Notes under the pieces: model-generated
Database searches by the model: none
Told to the model about the DNA's origin: nothing
The model's input: only the letters and a program-made list of their open reading frames with translations
In this document: one piece after another, positions 46,171 to 58,829 of the stretch
How positions within the stretch are numbered: the stretch's first letter is position 1
Layout of the letters: each line of letters opens with the position of its first letter
Position numbers and translations under genes: made by a program
Assembly (NCBI GenBank): GCA_023213395.1
Contig: CM041465.1
Span: 233,065,741 to 233,129,740, forward strand
Source: Cycas panzhihuaensis
Taxonomy: Eukaryota > Cycadophyta
Length of the DNA: 64,000 nucleotides
Reading direction: 5' to 3'

Positions 46171-46192
46171 TTGACCATGGCTCCCACCTAAA

Positions 46193-48654
46193 TGTTCTTG
46201 GTAGCACGCTGGAGAGAGGGCACGAGCATACGCCCCATCTCTTGGGAGATCCGAGTAGCGAGGGGCACAAGCATACGCCCCATCTCTTGAACATAAGGTG
46301 TGGCGGTGATGGACACTTCGTTTGATTGGTTAGACTAATGGCAACATGCAAGTGTATGCAACATGCCAAAATATGTGACAATAAAAGGCAAAAAAAAAGA
46401 GAGTTAAAACAAGCTATCTAACAAATGAAAGATGTGGTGTACGCAAACAAATCAAACAATCATGCATCAACCAACAAGCGTGAACTGAAAGCTAACTAAA
46501 AATAGTTTGAGATAAGATCAATCAAACAATAGTCAATTTCCTTGGGAGGACCAATCAACATATGAAAGCCCTTGTAATGTGAGGGGGTAAATCAAGCACA
46601 AATGCCCACAACTCTTACATAGCTATGGGCTTGTCATATAGAACAAAAGCCTCTCAGGCTGATTGATCTAATCCTAACCCAGACTCCTACTTGACCCTAA
46701 AATAACAAACTCAATATAAAAGAATCAAGAAAAGAATTACTCGAAGCTAGAGGTCTGAAGGAAGTAAGACCATATGATAGATTTACTTGTGGATAAGTCA
46801 GTGAGGACTCATCAATACCAGCGATGGAACTCACACAAGTGTGAGAGTGACCTAACAATACTCACATCCAATTCTAACAAACCTTAAACTCATAGAGGAT
46901 GAAGAAAACAAAGACCACCACTCTCAACAAGACGAATGAAGTTCACTTGACTATCGGCGCCCCATGTAGAAGCACATGACGATGATAGGCATCTTTCAAT
47001 GGCCTAAAGGCATAAGACAATCTTTCTCATTTGACAATGACATTGGGTAGTAAGAAAACTATCCTCCCTCTTCAGTAAAAATGATACTTTACTTTCTAAA
47101 AAAGACTATGATGAGCAAATAATACACAATCCTAATGCAACTAGTATGTTATTAAAGTTATGTATGAACAAAAAACAACTTAACTAATCAAACCAAATTG
47201 TTGTTCCATGGGTTTGAGAACTCACAACAAGTGTGAACCTCTTTCTCGTTGGGTCCTTGAAAAGACACGTGCGAAAATGAAAATGCAAATGCAAACCTTT
47301 TTTTTTTTCTCGTTCTTTTTTTTCATGCTTTCTTTTTTTTTCTTAAAAAGAGATTCAACATGCAAGGCAAGAGAAGATCAAGTAGCAATGCATAACCAAT
47401 ACGCAGATCAACTCTTTTCTTAATCCTCTTATTTTTTAAATGAAATTAAGAAATAAAATGATGCTTTTAAGCCCTTTTCGTTTGGGAAAATCAAATCTAT
47501 GGCAAGGGGTTTTGAAGAATACCTGGATAGAATGCCCATAATATCCAACTTACCCTATTCCAAAATAGTTTTCTCCATGTTTTTAAATCGTGATCATACT
47601 CAAAATAAAATTAAGCAAGCATGCATATATAAAACTAACACTTAGGAAAAAATCAATAGCATTTTCGTTTGTTAAATTGACCTATGAAAAAATAAAGTTT
47701 GAGGTGAAATTGGAAATGCGAAATATCACTTTTGAAAGCACATTTTTATACAAATTTTTTTGAAGTGTTTTTGGTGGAATTTCGACAACATAATAGCTAT
47801 GCAACAAGCACTCAATGTTTGTGGAAGGTGAATGGAGTAATGCAAAAAAATGGAGGTCCTCTAATAGTTCCAAATGCTCTCCAATTAGCACACAAATCTT
47901 TCAAGAAGCTCTTCCATTCACATAGCTTAGTTTGATATTAAAACCATATAACATACAAGATGAAGAAGCTACTAAAATGAAAGTTCAATAACCATTCAAA
48001 CAAGCAAGTGAGCGGTATGAAAGAGGACTTTAGAAATAGCAAATTGTTCTCCATTTTCTGAACCGAGATAAGTAATACTAAGCTTATTTTCTACTGCAAG
48101 ACACCAAAAAACAAGGAAAGTGAAATATGCAAAGAAAAGAGAGTTAAAATCATAATTGAAAGCAAACATAAAAAAGACAATTTAATGCAAAAAAAAAAAA
48201 AAAAAAAAAAATCTTGAGAAAAAGATAAAAATCCTAACAATGTCGGGGTGTTACCCATGTTTTTAAAAAATGAGAGATATTAATGGCTATCTACTTCAAC
48301 CAAAGAGTGCTCCAACAGTGTCCAATGTTCAAACCATGAGCCAAAAGTGGAAGCTAATAATCAAAATTGAGTGAGCATGAGAAGTTTGGCGAGAATCTAA
48401 CAACATAACGATAGCTCAAGCAACTAGAAAATGACCTCCCATTTGCAATGAAATTGGGGGGTGTAAATAAGAGAGGATAAAGTTTTGAGCCCATGGTTTC
48501 AAGCCCATAGATTGATCAAAACCATGGGTAAAAAACCCATGGTTTTGGGGCCAAACTAATGGGTGGACAATTAATAGGCCATGGTTTTAATTCAAACCTA
48601 TATGCAGTCCATGGGTTTGATAAAACCAGCAGGTAGGCTTGTGTTTTAAAGTCA
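46193..48654 (-). mobile_element. 3' LTR-like repeat of the large gypsy element
   Basis: About 2.46 kb, matching 55953-58117 in order, for example TGTGACAATAAAAG near 46374 and 56165, and GAAAGCTAACTAAAAATAG near 46487 and 56271. It carries an additional 360 bases or so (about 46511-46870) missing from the other copy, and a 23-base A run at 48189-48211. It contains no coding. Confidence 0.65.
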
Positions 48655-49348
48655 ATTATCTCTGGGCAACATTTGGACGTGCTTGTAATCATTAATAGGC
48701 TTATTAATTACACGAATAAACAACCATGGAGGGGTATTTTACAACATGGTGCAAAAAAAACCATTGCAACAATGGTAGTGTCGACTATACAGAACAAAAG
48801 TCTAGAAAATTGGGGTCCTAATGAAACAAACGAGAAGAAAAACAAGCATCATAAAGTCAGGTTAGGCCCTTTATAAAAATAGGTTTTTGATAAGTTTAGT
48901 TTTCATTTTCATTTTCAAGTATTACAAAATTTATCAAAAACCTAAAAACTTATTTTATCCCAAAACCTTCCCAAGCTCATAGTGAGGAAACTGATTGTTG
49001 GATTTTTGAGCAACTAGACCTGTTAAATCTGGAATTTTGAGATAGTTGGCTAGGCACTAGATCTGGTAAGCCTAACCCTTTGCATTTTTTGTAATTTCTT
49101 TTTTTTTTTGTTTTTTAGGTTTTTCTAGGACCATGCCCTATTTTTTCTGATTCTGATCAAATGGAGTCTAATTGAAACCCCATTTGAGGCTGGATCGGGG
49201 TAGTTTGATACCTTGGTTCTTTCTAATAGATCAATTTTGATCCATTTTGTTAAATTTTTAAAATTTTTGTCAAATTTTAAGTTTTTGTGGGCCACGGAAT
49301 TCCTCGCAGTATAGGGTTGTGATACTTTGTGGTACCGCGAATATCACA

Positions 49349-49379
49349 GTGGTACCACTAGGATTCCTAGTGGTACCAC
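49349..49379. repeat. 14-bp-arm inverted repeat in a GTGGTACC cluster
   Basis: Arms GTGGTACCACTAGG (49349-49362) and CCTAGTGGTACCAC (49366-49379) pair perfectly around a 3-base centre. Further GTGGTACC and GTGGTATACC strings lie within 60 bases on each side. Confidence 0.9.
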
Positions 49380-49749
49380 CATAATTTTAGTGGTATACCC
49401 TGTCTGTCAAAAGACAAACCAAAAACTTTGTGGTACAGGCTGTAACCAATAATTTTTTAAGTTCTTTCAGACAAATTTGTTAGTTAGGGTGTTCATTGAG
49501 TGATAAATGTTTGTTGGCTTTAGACATGAGAGTAATTGAATTATTTGACTTATTGTTGGTGTTTGTTTTCAACCCATTACAACAATTGATAAATGTGTGA
49601 ACATAGGATTAGCTATGTTAGTGCGAACAACCATGATGAATGATGTCAACAAAGATGTTTTGACATGTTGCGGATTGCTTAGAGTGGTCACATGTGGGTA
49701 GTATGTATCCGATTAGGCCTTGCTCATTGATATTGTCTCTCATTGGGAT

Positions 49750-51210
49750 CGTCAATAATAGGTATTCCACCTACCCTTGGTAGGTGATGTGATGATCACT
49801 CCCTGGGATGTGATGAGGCTTTTACAAGTCCCATGTACAAGACCGCTGCTTGAATTGTACACATTCCCTAGCACAATCAAGGTCCACTAAGCAACTGTGA
49901 CATTCTTCTATATGAGAGGCCATTGGAATAAATGCAAAGGTAGATTTCGCAAGTTAATGAGCTTAGGAGTTTTGCAAGTGCGAAAGTTGATTGTTTGCAC
50001 CATTTTTTTTAGGATTTCTCATTGCTAAAACTATCGTGAGTTTCTTGCCGACTGGATGGATGTGGTTTGTCAATGTGAGGTGGGTGGGAGGTTGGATTGG
50101 GCCACTTTGATAGTGGAAAACATGAGGATCCAACTTACGGCAGGCCACGATGGTTTCTCATATTGCACCCTCCCACAATGTTGGTTTTTTTAACATTTCC
50201 AAGGTGGAGAGCCAAGGGGAGGTTTGCATCCTGTGGCAGATGGAGATCCCTTAGTATCTAGGTGACCCACCTGCTTTAGGAGCCTTGGTGCCTTAGAGCA
50301 AGTAAGTAGAATGGTTTATGCCACATCATCGGATAGAGTTGGGATGGACAATTATATAGTAGATCCATACAAAGAAATCCATGGGATTTGATGTGGACAA
50401 GGAGAAGCCAATTGTTGTAGGTGGCGATGGTGATGGAGGTGGAGCCCTTGCACTGTTGTAAGGAGAACCAGAGGGAGAGTCAGTTGGTGGAGGGGAAGCT
50501 GAGGGAAGTGATGACCCAATGACAATGGAGGGCAAGGAGGTGGCTCATGATGATGGTACATTTCCTGCGCTAACCATTTATCTTTTTGTGCTTGGTTCAT
50601 GTTAAAAGTTTTAATTGGTTACTATTTTGATTTAGATCATAGTTACTAACTGTGGCCTTGATTTTGTTACAAATGGAGGCTTTACACCTGACTTTGTTTG
50701 ATAGGCACTTGACTCTTTGTTTTTTATGGTATATGCAAAGGGACAACATCTCATGATTAATACAAATGAGCCAACCATTTCTTGTCCTCATATAGTTGTT
50801 TTTGCCCCTGTAGTGAGGGCCCTTGCGATGAGGGGGCCAGAACAAGGCAAGCTACAGGCTTGCATTAGAGAGCTCAAGGTCGAGTAGGCTACTCAAGTAA
50901 TAGGAGGGATCCCAGTAGTTGCACCCCCTTTGTAGGTAGTCCCAGCGACCGAGGTTCAAATAATAGTTTTGTAAGCACAATTGGCTATCGTGACAAGAGA
51001 GGGGGATCAATTATAGACTTGATATGATTGATTGGTTGATCGCTTGGCTTAGAGGTCATCAAGGAGTCATTCCTGGACACACACCACCACACCACAAAGG
51101 GGGGAATAGAGAAGAGCCAAAGATGAGGGCAGTCGAGTAGGGCCCTCCCAGCGCCAGCGGGTTGCTCCACCCATTGAGAATTTAGAGACACCATAATAAC
51201 GAGTGGAAAC
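49750..51210 (+). pseudogene. Antisense ORF remnant of the gypsy element (plant-mobile-domain-like, tentative)
   Basis: Plus-strand reading opposite to the surrounding gag and protease. VMITPWDVMRLLQVPCTRPL (near 49790) resembles the opening of plant mobile domain proteins. Further on come ADWMDVVCQCEVGGRLDWAT (near 50050) and a charged C-terminal part with AQLAIVTREGDQL, then TTPQRGE and QRQRVAPPIENLETP (near 50970-51190). Stops are frequent. The domain name is a guess from short motifs; that a decayed coding region lies on this strand is better supported than its identity. Confidence 0.4.
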
Positions 51211-52480
51211 GAGGGGGGGATTATTGTATTATGATTGTATCATTTTGGGCGAGGCAAGAGGCAAGTTGGACCTACAAGGGCTAGGGTGTGTGTATCATGT
51301 AGCCCATTGGGCATTTGCAAACCCTTGCAGAGACCAACTCCTTCAACACATTTGTGCATATCTATAGGTGGGGGGGCTTGGTCAACAGATGGGTTCAGGG
51401 GAGGTTGCATCGTGATTGGTTCTTTAAGGGGTCAATCGACAACAAGGCACTTCCAAAACCCCAATTTGTGATGGTTTGGAGGAAGGTTGAGGGATTCCCC
51501 TGCAAAGTGTTTGAGCAATGCCTCGTCGTTCTTGAAGCAATCGATGCTATCAATGGTCTTGGATCATATGGAAGGCAGAGATCTTTCAATCAGCGGGTTC
51601 ATGCATCGATCAAATTCTCACTCAAAGTAACAAGGAGATTCCTTAGATGAATTCAAATGTTGATGTTGGAGGGGTATAGGATCAAGCTCTCTAATGGGAG
51701 GGTTGGGAGGAAAGACATATGGGATTTGTTCTGGCTCTAGGTCAAAGACAAGAGGGCCAATGGGCTTGTGAGAAAAGAGAGGTGGGGGAGAGTCACAAAT
51801 AATGGACTTATCATGGGAAAAAGGCCGAATTAGACTCATTGTTTGAATCATAGATGGGAGGGACTTGACCCAATTCAAGTTAGATAACAATTAGGTTTTG
51901 AAAGTCCTACAGATGGTGAATCATGTTATTGGTTTGCAGTGGGGAAGGGCGATGGACTTCGTCAATTATTGAAGGAATGGTCTTTGTTGGGGGGCGCTCA
52001 GGAATCTTGAGCATGTTACCGAAATGGGCAATTAACCAGGGAACCATTGCATGGTAGGTTGCTCAAATGGTAGGTTCAAGAGTAGGTGGGGTTGCATCTT
52101 GCGACTCAAGAATTTCCTAAGGCAAATCAGGGTGGCAATTGTGGATTAGTTGGTTGAAATGGCACATGAGCTAGGTTCATTGAAAAGGAGACATTCTATG
52201 AGGTGGAGGGAGTGAGGGCTTAGCTCGAGGGTTCTCTAGAGGGTATTGTTAAGACTTGGATGGGGGAAGGACCTTTGAGAAGGGCCAAAAGGAGGGGGAA
52301 TGTTTGCATAAGGCGATTCCCCTTGGGTTCAAGAAATCATGGCCACCTAACGTGCAGGAGGCTCGAGGCCTTGATTATTAGATTCTAGGTTGCTAAGGAC
52401 AACAAAATATCCATAGCTAGCCCCTTTGATTGGGGAGAAACGAACAATGTTTGGTCATGCCAAAGGGGGGTCATCGTCAA
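51211..52480 (-). other. Interior of the gypsy element between antisense ORF and protease
   Basis: Guanine-rich on the plus strand, with no recognisable RT or integrase motif on either strand. Where a complete gypsy element would have its polymerase there are only about 1.3 kb of unassigned sequence. Confidence 0.45.
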
Positions 52481-52960
52481 ATTGAGGGCCTAGATCCTAT
52501 AAAAAAGTGTTGAGGGAAGCATTTCATTTGAATGTTTCATCACCTTCTACATTAAAGATAACTTGAACAATAGGTTGGGATGATCGAGAGGAGGGTGCTT
52601 CATGTGCCACAACTCAGACTCTTCCATTGTGGACAAACTCTAGTTGGCCCCACAAGGAAGCGCAGATTATCCCCATCTGGTCTAACCATGGTTGTCCCAG
52701 AAGGATGTTATAACTGACATTGATGTTAAGGACAATGATATTGGCGAGGATGGTCTTTTCCTCAACAGTAAGGGGAAGGGTAACTACCTTAAGGGGTGCC
52801 CTTTCACTTCCATCATATCCTTAGCACTTCCATGGGATTGGTTCAAGGGCCCCAATGCCCAGCTCCTCAAGCATTTGGGTAGGCATGGCATTCATGGAGG
52901 AAGGTAGTGCCAAAAGCGCTCTCACTCTTTGGTGGGAAGCATATTTTTAGGATCAAAGGT
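52481..52960 (-). pseudogene. Gypsy aspartic-protease region
   Basis: Minus strand. NVSYNILLGQPWLDQMGIIC (about 52725-52665) is the conserved YNxLLGRPWL segment that follows the gypsy protease active site, then SLWGQLEFVHNGRV and IVQVIFNVEGDETFK. The upstream DTGA-like active site is not recognisable because of frameshifts. Confidence 0.6.
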
Positions 52961-53559
52961 TATAATAGGTTGGTCAGTGGAGGTGGTGGTGATAGTATGG
53001 ATGGGGACTTCTTTGTGCCCTAGGGCTTCTAGAAGCAGGTTTTGCTAGTTGGGGTGACTTCGCAGGACGTCCATCATGGACATACCCACAAAAACTCTAT
53101 GGAGTTCCTCTACAATAGAGAAAGACTTCCCTTTGCCAGTGGGTTGGGGAAGGGCCCTTTTGAAGTTGTTATGACTAGGGCGGATAGGAATAGTCTTGGG
53201 AAGGATAGGGATCTCGACTAGAAGGGGTTCAATGGGTGGTTATTGGGAAGTGCAAGCTTCTTCGGCTTCCTTGGTTGCTTGGGCTCAGGTGATAGCAAAC
53301 ACTTAGGTTATGTTGAGTATCTAAATGACTCCTTTTTCCTTAGCATTATAGCGATGGGTAGCTTGGGTTGGCTCTTGGCTTTTGGGAGAGGAAACTATTG
53401 GCTTAGGTTGGGATTTGTCTTTGGTTTGGTTTGCAATTGGGCTAGGTGGGGGCCTCTTTTGATGTTGGGGTTGTTCCCTTCCTCATTGGTTTTGTGGTTG
53501 AGTTGATGGTTTAGCGGCATCATAGCTTGGGAAAGGGTTCTAATGGACTAACTGCTCAA

Positions 53560-55560
53560 GGTTAGGTTTGGATACAAATTGTGAAAGAGGATCCCAGGGT
53601 GGTGCTTACTCAGAATGCTAGGTCCAACAATGGGCAATGTCATGTGTGTAATTCCCATGAACGAAACACCACCTCTTTTCGGGGGGCAGGGGTGGGAATG
53701 TGGGGAGTCTTTTTGTCTTAGGGAAGGGTAGAAATTGTGCACTTAGGTTGGGGAGTAGTCTGGCTTGCTTGGTGAACTGATCTATACCCATGTGAGGGAA
53801 CATGTGGTGAGGGTTGGTTTAGGGATGGTTGCAGTTTTAGGTCTTTTATCACTCATTTGAATGAGCAAATGGCATAGGTTAGAGAATCCATAGTTCTATT
53901 AGTGTCGCAGACAAGGGGCCTCAAAGCTTATTGCTTGGGCCTTTGGTGTCACAGTGGAGGCAATCTCTTGCATCATGGGGTGGTCTATTGACCCTTTTAA
54001 GGCATGCTTAGATCTCGATTGACTCAAAAGCCAAGCATTTGGCAATTGCCAAGTCACAGGTAGTCGTGCCCATCTTGAGCACTTCTTTGGGCAAAGGGCA
54101 TTCATAAAGATGCCCCATTTTAGGTCCTTAGGCAATGTGGCCTTGGATGAATGAAGCAAGTTGTGGAAACAACATATGGAGTCTCAGTTGAGTTCTTTAT
54201 GGCCTTGCTTAAGTGAGAGAAGGGCTTTAGCTTCACTCTCAAAAGGGTGTACAATGTCAAAATTATGAACAAAGGTGTCCACGAATTTCTAAAAGCAGTA
54301 GATGGAATGGGTAGGTATATAGTAGAACCATTTCAGAGCATCCCCCCTAGTGAGACCCCAGGAACAACTTCATCGGGTTATGGTTATAAGACCAATAGTT
54401 GATACACGCCATAACAAATGCCCTGATGTGATCAACAGACCATGGGATGAAGTACCTTCAAACTTGGGCATTCTAGGGGGTGGGGTGGCAGGTTGGTCTA
54501 GGCTAGTCCAATAATCAATGAATGGGTGTGCCTTAGGCTAAGCTAAGGGATCAAGGAGTGGAATAGTAGGTTGAGGTTGATAAGCTTGTTGTGCTTGGGC
54601 CCCACCATATGGGGCATACTCTTGTTGGTAGGATGGGTATTGAGAAGCAAGTTGGGGGATGCCCCAACCTAATAAGGAGTTGCCACTCATATAGATGGGC
54701 CAAGTATGTGGGGAGGGGGTCATCCATAGAGTGAAACACCATATGAAGGGGTGTGGTAAGAAACTCTACCCTATGCAATGCCTCCCTAAGGAATCAATGC
54801 ATAAGATGAAATGGGTGTTGGCCCAAGTTGAGCTTGGTAAGTTTGGGCAAGCGACACTTAGTAAGAAGGGGTAGGTTGAGGGGCTAGGATTGGACGAAAT
54901 AAGATGAAGGATGGGCAACTGGGTTCTGCCCATGTGGGCCTCCGATTGGAGGGGCAACCCCATATGGGTGGAGTAGATTGACTTCATAGGTAGGTAAAGG
55001 ACGAGGCCCACCCTGCTCCCATTGTTAGGTGACATACCTAGGTGGAACAAAGGTGGACTAACCAGGTTGAGGAATAGGTTGGATAAGACGTGTAGGAGGG
55101 TGAGGCATCCCTCCAGGTCATGTGGGGTGAGGGCAAGGCAAAATAGAAAGTATAAAAGGAGCAGTCTAAGTAGTCATTGACTGTGGGATGGGGTATGGAG
55201 GCTTCTTGTTGGAGGAACAAGTGAGGGGATAGGTGAAATGGCCTGCGGAATGAAGGGACTAGATTGAGGACCTACTCCTAATGAAGGGCCCATGGATAAG
55301 GCTATTATCGGTAGGGGTTGGGTAGGTGGAGTAATGGTTTGGGTAATGGACTGAGGGATAACCTATTGTTGAGGCTAGGAAGGGGGTGGAATAGGAACAA
55401 ATGGAACTGAGGTAGGTGCACTCATAAACAAGGGGCAAGCCCAAGTAGGAGTGGTCTCTCTTACAGCTACCTCCAATTGTGTTCTCAAGGTAGCAACGAT
55501 ATCCCAAGGAGTGTTCTGGATCTAAAGAGGATCAAGGACCTACTTACCCACTTGGGCTTA
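53560..55560 (-). pseudogene. Gypsy gag with Pro/Gln/Tyr-rich N-terminal part
   Basis: Minus strand. A low-complexity N-terminal region (QLASQYPSYQQEYAPYGGAQ, near 54660-54600) is followed by DQPATPPPRMPKFEGT (near 54510), then a gag core with EAKALLSLKQGHKELN (near 54245-54195) and SSKATLPKDLKWGIFM (near 54150). A knuckle-like RWCFVHGNYTHDIAHCW lies near 53675-53625. Stops and shifts occur throughout. Typical retrotransposon gag layout; no function is expected from this copy. Confidence 0.6.
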
Positions 55561-55952
55561 GTCAAAAGAGAGAGCCTGAGTTAATGACTAAGGGATCTCC
55601 AATGGCATGAGTAGGGGACCTCACTAGATTTTGAAAGAGTGCTTTCACTTCGTAGGCTTTGCAAGCTAGATTAGCTCCCTCTTGATAAAACTATTTAGAC
55701 CAATAAGGATCTACAATTTGCGACCAATCCTAGGCATAGGCTCAATATGGATCCTAAGCTTTAAAGGGGGCCTAGGTGGAATATGGGTCCTAGGATTGGT
55801 ATGGCTAGGTAGGGGAAATCCTCATCGAGAGGGATGGTGAAGTTAGTAGAGTCTCACTCTCTCTCAAAGGGCTAGAACAAGGGAGAAGGTAGGGAGATAG
55901 CACGCGATGCAAGGCTAACACCCTTTTGGCGAGCCCCTAGTATGGTTGCCAA

Positions 55953-58117
55953 TGAACACGGACATGTGAGGGGAGAGGGCAAGCAAACACATCCCCAACA
56001 ACGAACCCAAAGGGTGAGGGGAATCCAAGCAAGGAGGGGCGTGAGCATATGCTCCCCGCAGGGCATTTGTACGGCTCTTGTATGCAAGGTGTGGAGGTGA
56101 TGGACTCTTCGTTTTATTAGTTAGACTAAGGGTAACATGTAGGTGTGTGCGACATGTCAGAACATGTGACAATAAAAGAAAAAATAGAGCTAAAACAAAC
56201 TAGCTAACAAATGAAAGATGCAGTGCAACCAAACAAATGAATAGTCATTCATCAGCTAATGAACGTGAATTGAAAGCTAACTAAAAATAGTTTGAACGAA
56301 CCTCAAACTCATGGAGGGTGAAGAAGTTAGAGGCCACCTCTCTCAACAGGATGAATGAAGCTCACTCGACTATCAACGCCCTACATAGAAGTACATGGTG
56401 AGAATATGCATCTTTCAATGGGCTATTCGGAACACAGATTGGAGACTCTAACACTTAAAGACACAAGACAATCCTTCTCATCTAGCAATGACACTCAAGT
56501 AGAAAGAAAACTAACCCCCCCCCCGCCGCCTTTTCAGTGGAAAGAAGGCCTTACTTCCTAAAAAATACTACGAGGGGCAAATAATACACAATCCTAATAC
56601 AACTAGTATGCAATTAAAATTGTGTGTGAACAACAAACAACTTAGCTAGTCAAATTAGAGTGTTGCCTCACAATAGATGCAAACCTCTTCCTCATTGGGC
56701 CCTCAAAAAGACACATGCCAAAATGAAAATGTAATTGTAATATGTGAAGAAAATAGAGGAAAATCCTTTTTAACCTACCTTTATTTTTGTTTTTTTTTCT
56801 ATGCTTTCTCTCTTTTAAAAATGAAATTCCTACATGCAAGGCAAGCAAAGAGCAAGAAACAATGCATGGTCAGTAGGTAGATCAACTCTTTTCCTAATCT
56901 CTTTCTTTTTGAAATAAAACTAAGAAATAAAATGTCACTTTTAAGACTTTTTTGTTTGGGAAAATCAAATTTATGACGAAGTGGTTTGAAGAATACCTAG
57001 ATAGAACGTCCCAAATATTCAACTTACCCTTTTTCAAAGTAGTTTTGTCTACATTTTCAAGTTGTAATCACACTCAAAGTGAAATAGGGCAAGTATGCAT
57101 ATAAAACTGACACCTAGGAAAAATCTGGCAACATTTCTACTTGTTGGATTTAACTATGACTAAAAAAAAAATTTGTTTTGAAATTGGAAATGTTAAATAT
57201 CACTTTTGAAAGTACATTTTTATACCAACCTTTTTGAAGCATTTGTGGTGGAATTTCAGCAATGTAACAGTTGCAAAATAGGCACTCAATGTTTGTGGAA
57301 GGGTGAATGGAGGAATGGGAAAAAAGGGGAGGTCCTCTACTAGCTCCAAATGCTCTCCAACCTACACACAAATCTTCCAAGAAGCTCCTCCACCTGCATA
57401 GCATAGTTTGATACAAAAAGCATATAGCATGCAAGATGAAAAAGCTACTAGAATGAAACTGCAATAGCCATTCAAACAAGAAAGCAAGTGGTATGAAAAG
57501 AGCCTCAGAAATGGCAAATTCTCCTCCCTTTTTTGAACCAAAATAAGTAATATTACGCCTCTTTTCTGCTGCAAGAAGCAAGGGAAGTGAAGCATGCATA
57601 GAAAAGAGGGCTAAAATCACAATAGAAAGTGCACATAGAAAAGGCAATTCAATGTCAAAAAATTAACCAACAAAGCCTTGGGGGAAGGATGAAAATCTTG
57701 GCAATGTGGGGGGTGTTGCCCTTATTCTAAGAGGGGGAGGGATGACAATGATGATCTACTCGAGCCAAATAGTAGTCCAACAGTGTCCAATGTTTAGACT
57801 TTGAGCCAAGTGTGGAAGCCAATGGTCAAGATTAAGGGAGCATGAGAAGTATGGTGAGAATCTAACAGCATTAATGACAGTTCAGGTAACTAGAAAATGA
57901 CCTCCCTTTTCTAATGAAAATAGGGGGTATGAATAGGAAAGGATAAGGTCTTAGGCCCACGATTTCAAGCCCATACATTGGGGAAAACTATGAGCAAAAA
58001 GACCATGTTGTTGGGGCCAAATCAATAGGTGGACACTTAATAACCCATGGTTTTAATTCAAATCCATATGCAACCCATGGGTTTGAAAAAATCGATAGGT
58101 AGACCCATGTTATGTCA
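55953..58117 (-). mobile_element. 5' LTR-like repeat of the large gypsy element
   Basis: About 2.17 kb, the partner of 46193-48654. On the minus strand it starts TGACATAAC at 58117 and ends TTCA at 55953. The bases after it on the minus strand (TTGGCAACCATACTAGG) may be the primer site, though the tRNA is not identified. It contains a C-rich run at 56515-56531. Confidence 0.6.
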
Positions 58118-58829
58118 CCATAAATGCATGACCAAATGCAAGCTTATAAAAAATTCAAAGTGAAAAAATACATACTGCAAAGTTTACCATAGTACCACGA
58201 AGAACTTTACAATACTGCAAACTTCTAGTATTTGCAAATTTTCAACAAAAATCAGAATGGCATGACAAAAATTAAAATAGTATGATAAAAAATCAGAGCA
58301 GTATGGATAAGAATCACAGCGGGATGAAGTGAAAAAGCATGAAACAAAACATTTTTGAAGAAAAAAGGTCCAAAAGAGCAGGTTGAGAAAAAAAATGTTA
58401 TAACTAGGGAAAAAGAAAGATGAGATGTGTCTTGCAAAGGTACTAAAAGACCGTTCTTAACCTATTAAGCTCACATTAACAACTAGAAAGCCACCAACCA
58501 TGGTTGAAATCATCATTGGCTAAACACAAACACACTCATCCAATAGAACAATAGGTAAATAAGAGCATATGCTTATAAAACAATTACTCTAAGCTACATC
58601 AAGCTAAGTTGATAAAGAAGTAAGCACATACCTTCACTTACCTATTGTTGTGATGTCCATGAAGTTCCTAGATTGAGAAAAACATAGAGCATATTTGATA
58701 ATTGAATGTTGTGAATAGTCTCCAAGAGTAGCTTTTTCTTTAATGTTGTAATAGTTTTTCTTGCAAGTACAACTGGTCTTGATTTATCTTACACCTCACA
58801 GTCTTTATAGTTTGTTCCTAAGGAATATT
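58118..58829. other. Spacer, nothing identified
   Basis: AT-rich, no coding motifs. The left end has a few strings (AGTACCACGAAG, TACTGCAAA) that recall the GTGGTACC cluster at 49330-49400, so it may be duplicated element-flanking sequence. Confidence 0.35.

Larger units (their letters stand above)
46193..58117 (-). mobile_element. Large minus-strand Ty3/gypsy element with gag-protease and antisense ORF
   Basis: Two long direct repeats (about 46193-48654 and 55953-58117), alignable over almost their full length, flank 7.3 kb. On the minus strand the order is 5' LTR, gag, protease, then an opposite-strand reading frame, then 3' LTR. No reverse transcriptase or integrase is recognisable. Very long LTRs plus an extra antisense ORF near the 3' end are features described for Tat-lineage gypsy elements. 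The flanking 5-mers do not match, so the boundaries are approximate or the target duplication has decayed. All coding is broken. Confidence 0.6.

Noticed and set aside
48189-48211. A-run considered as a poly(A) tail of a LINE or processed pseudogene
   Set aside because: It lies in the middle of an LTR-like repeat with no upstream reverse transcriptase or mRNA-like sequence and no target duplication seen.
52692-53506. Plus-strand frames over the gypsy protease and gag region
   Set aside because: The conserved YNILLGQPWL and gag motifs read on the minus strand; the plus frames are complements.
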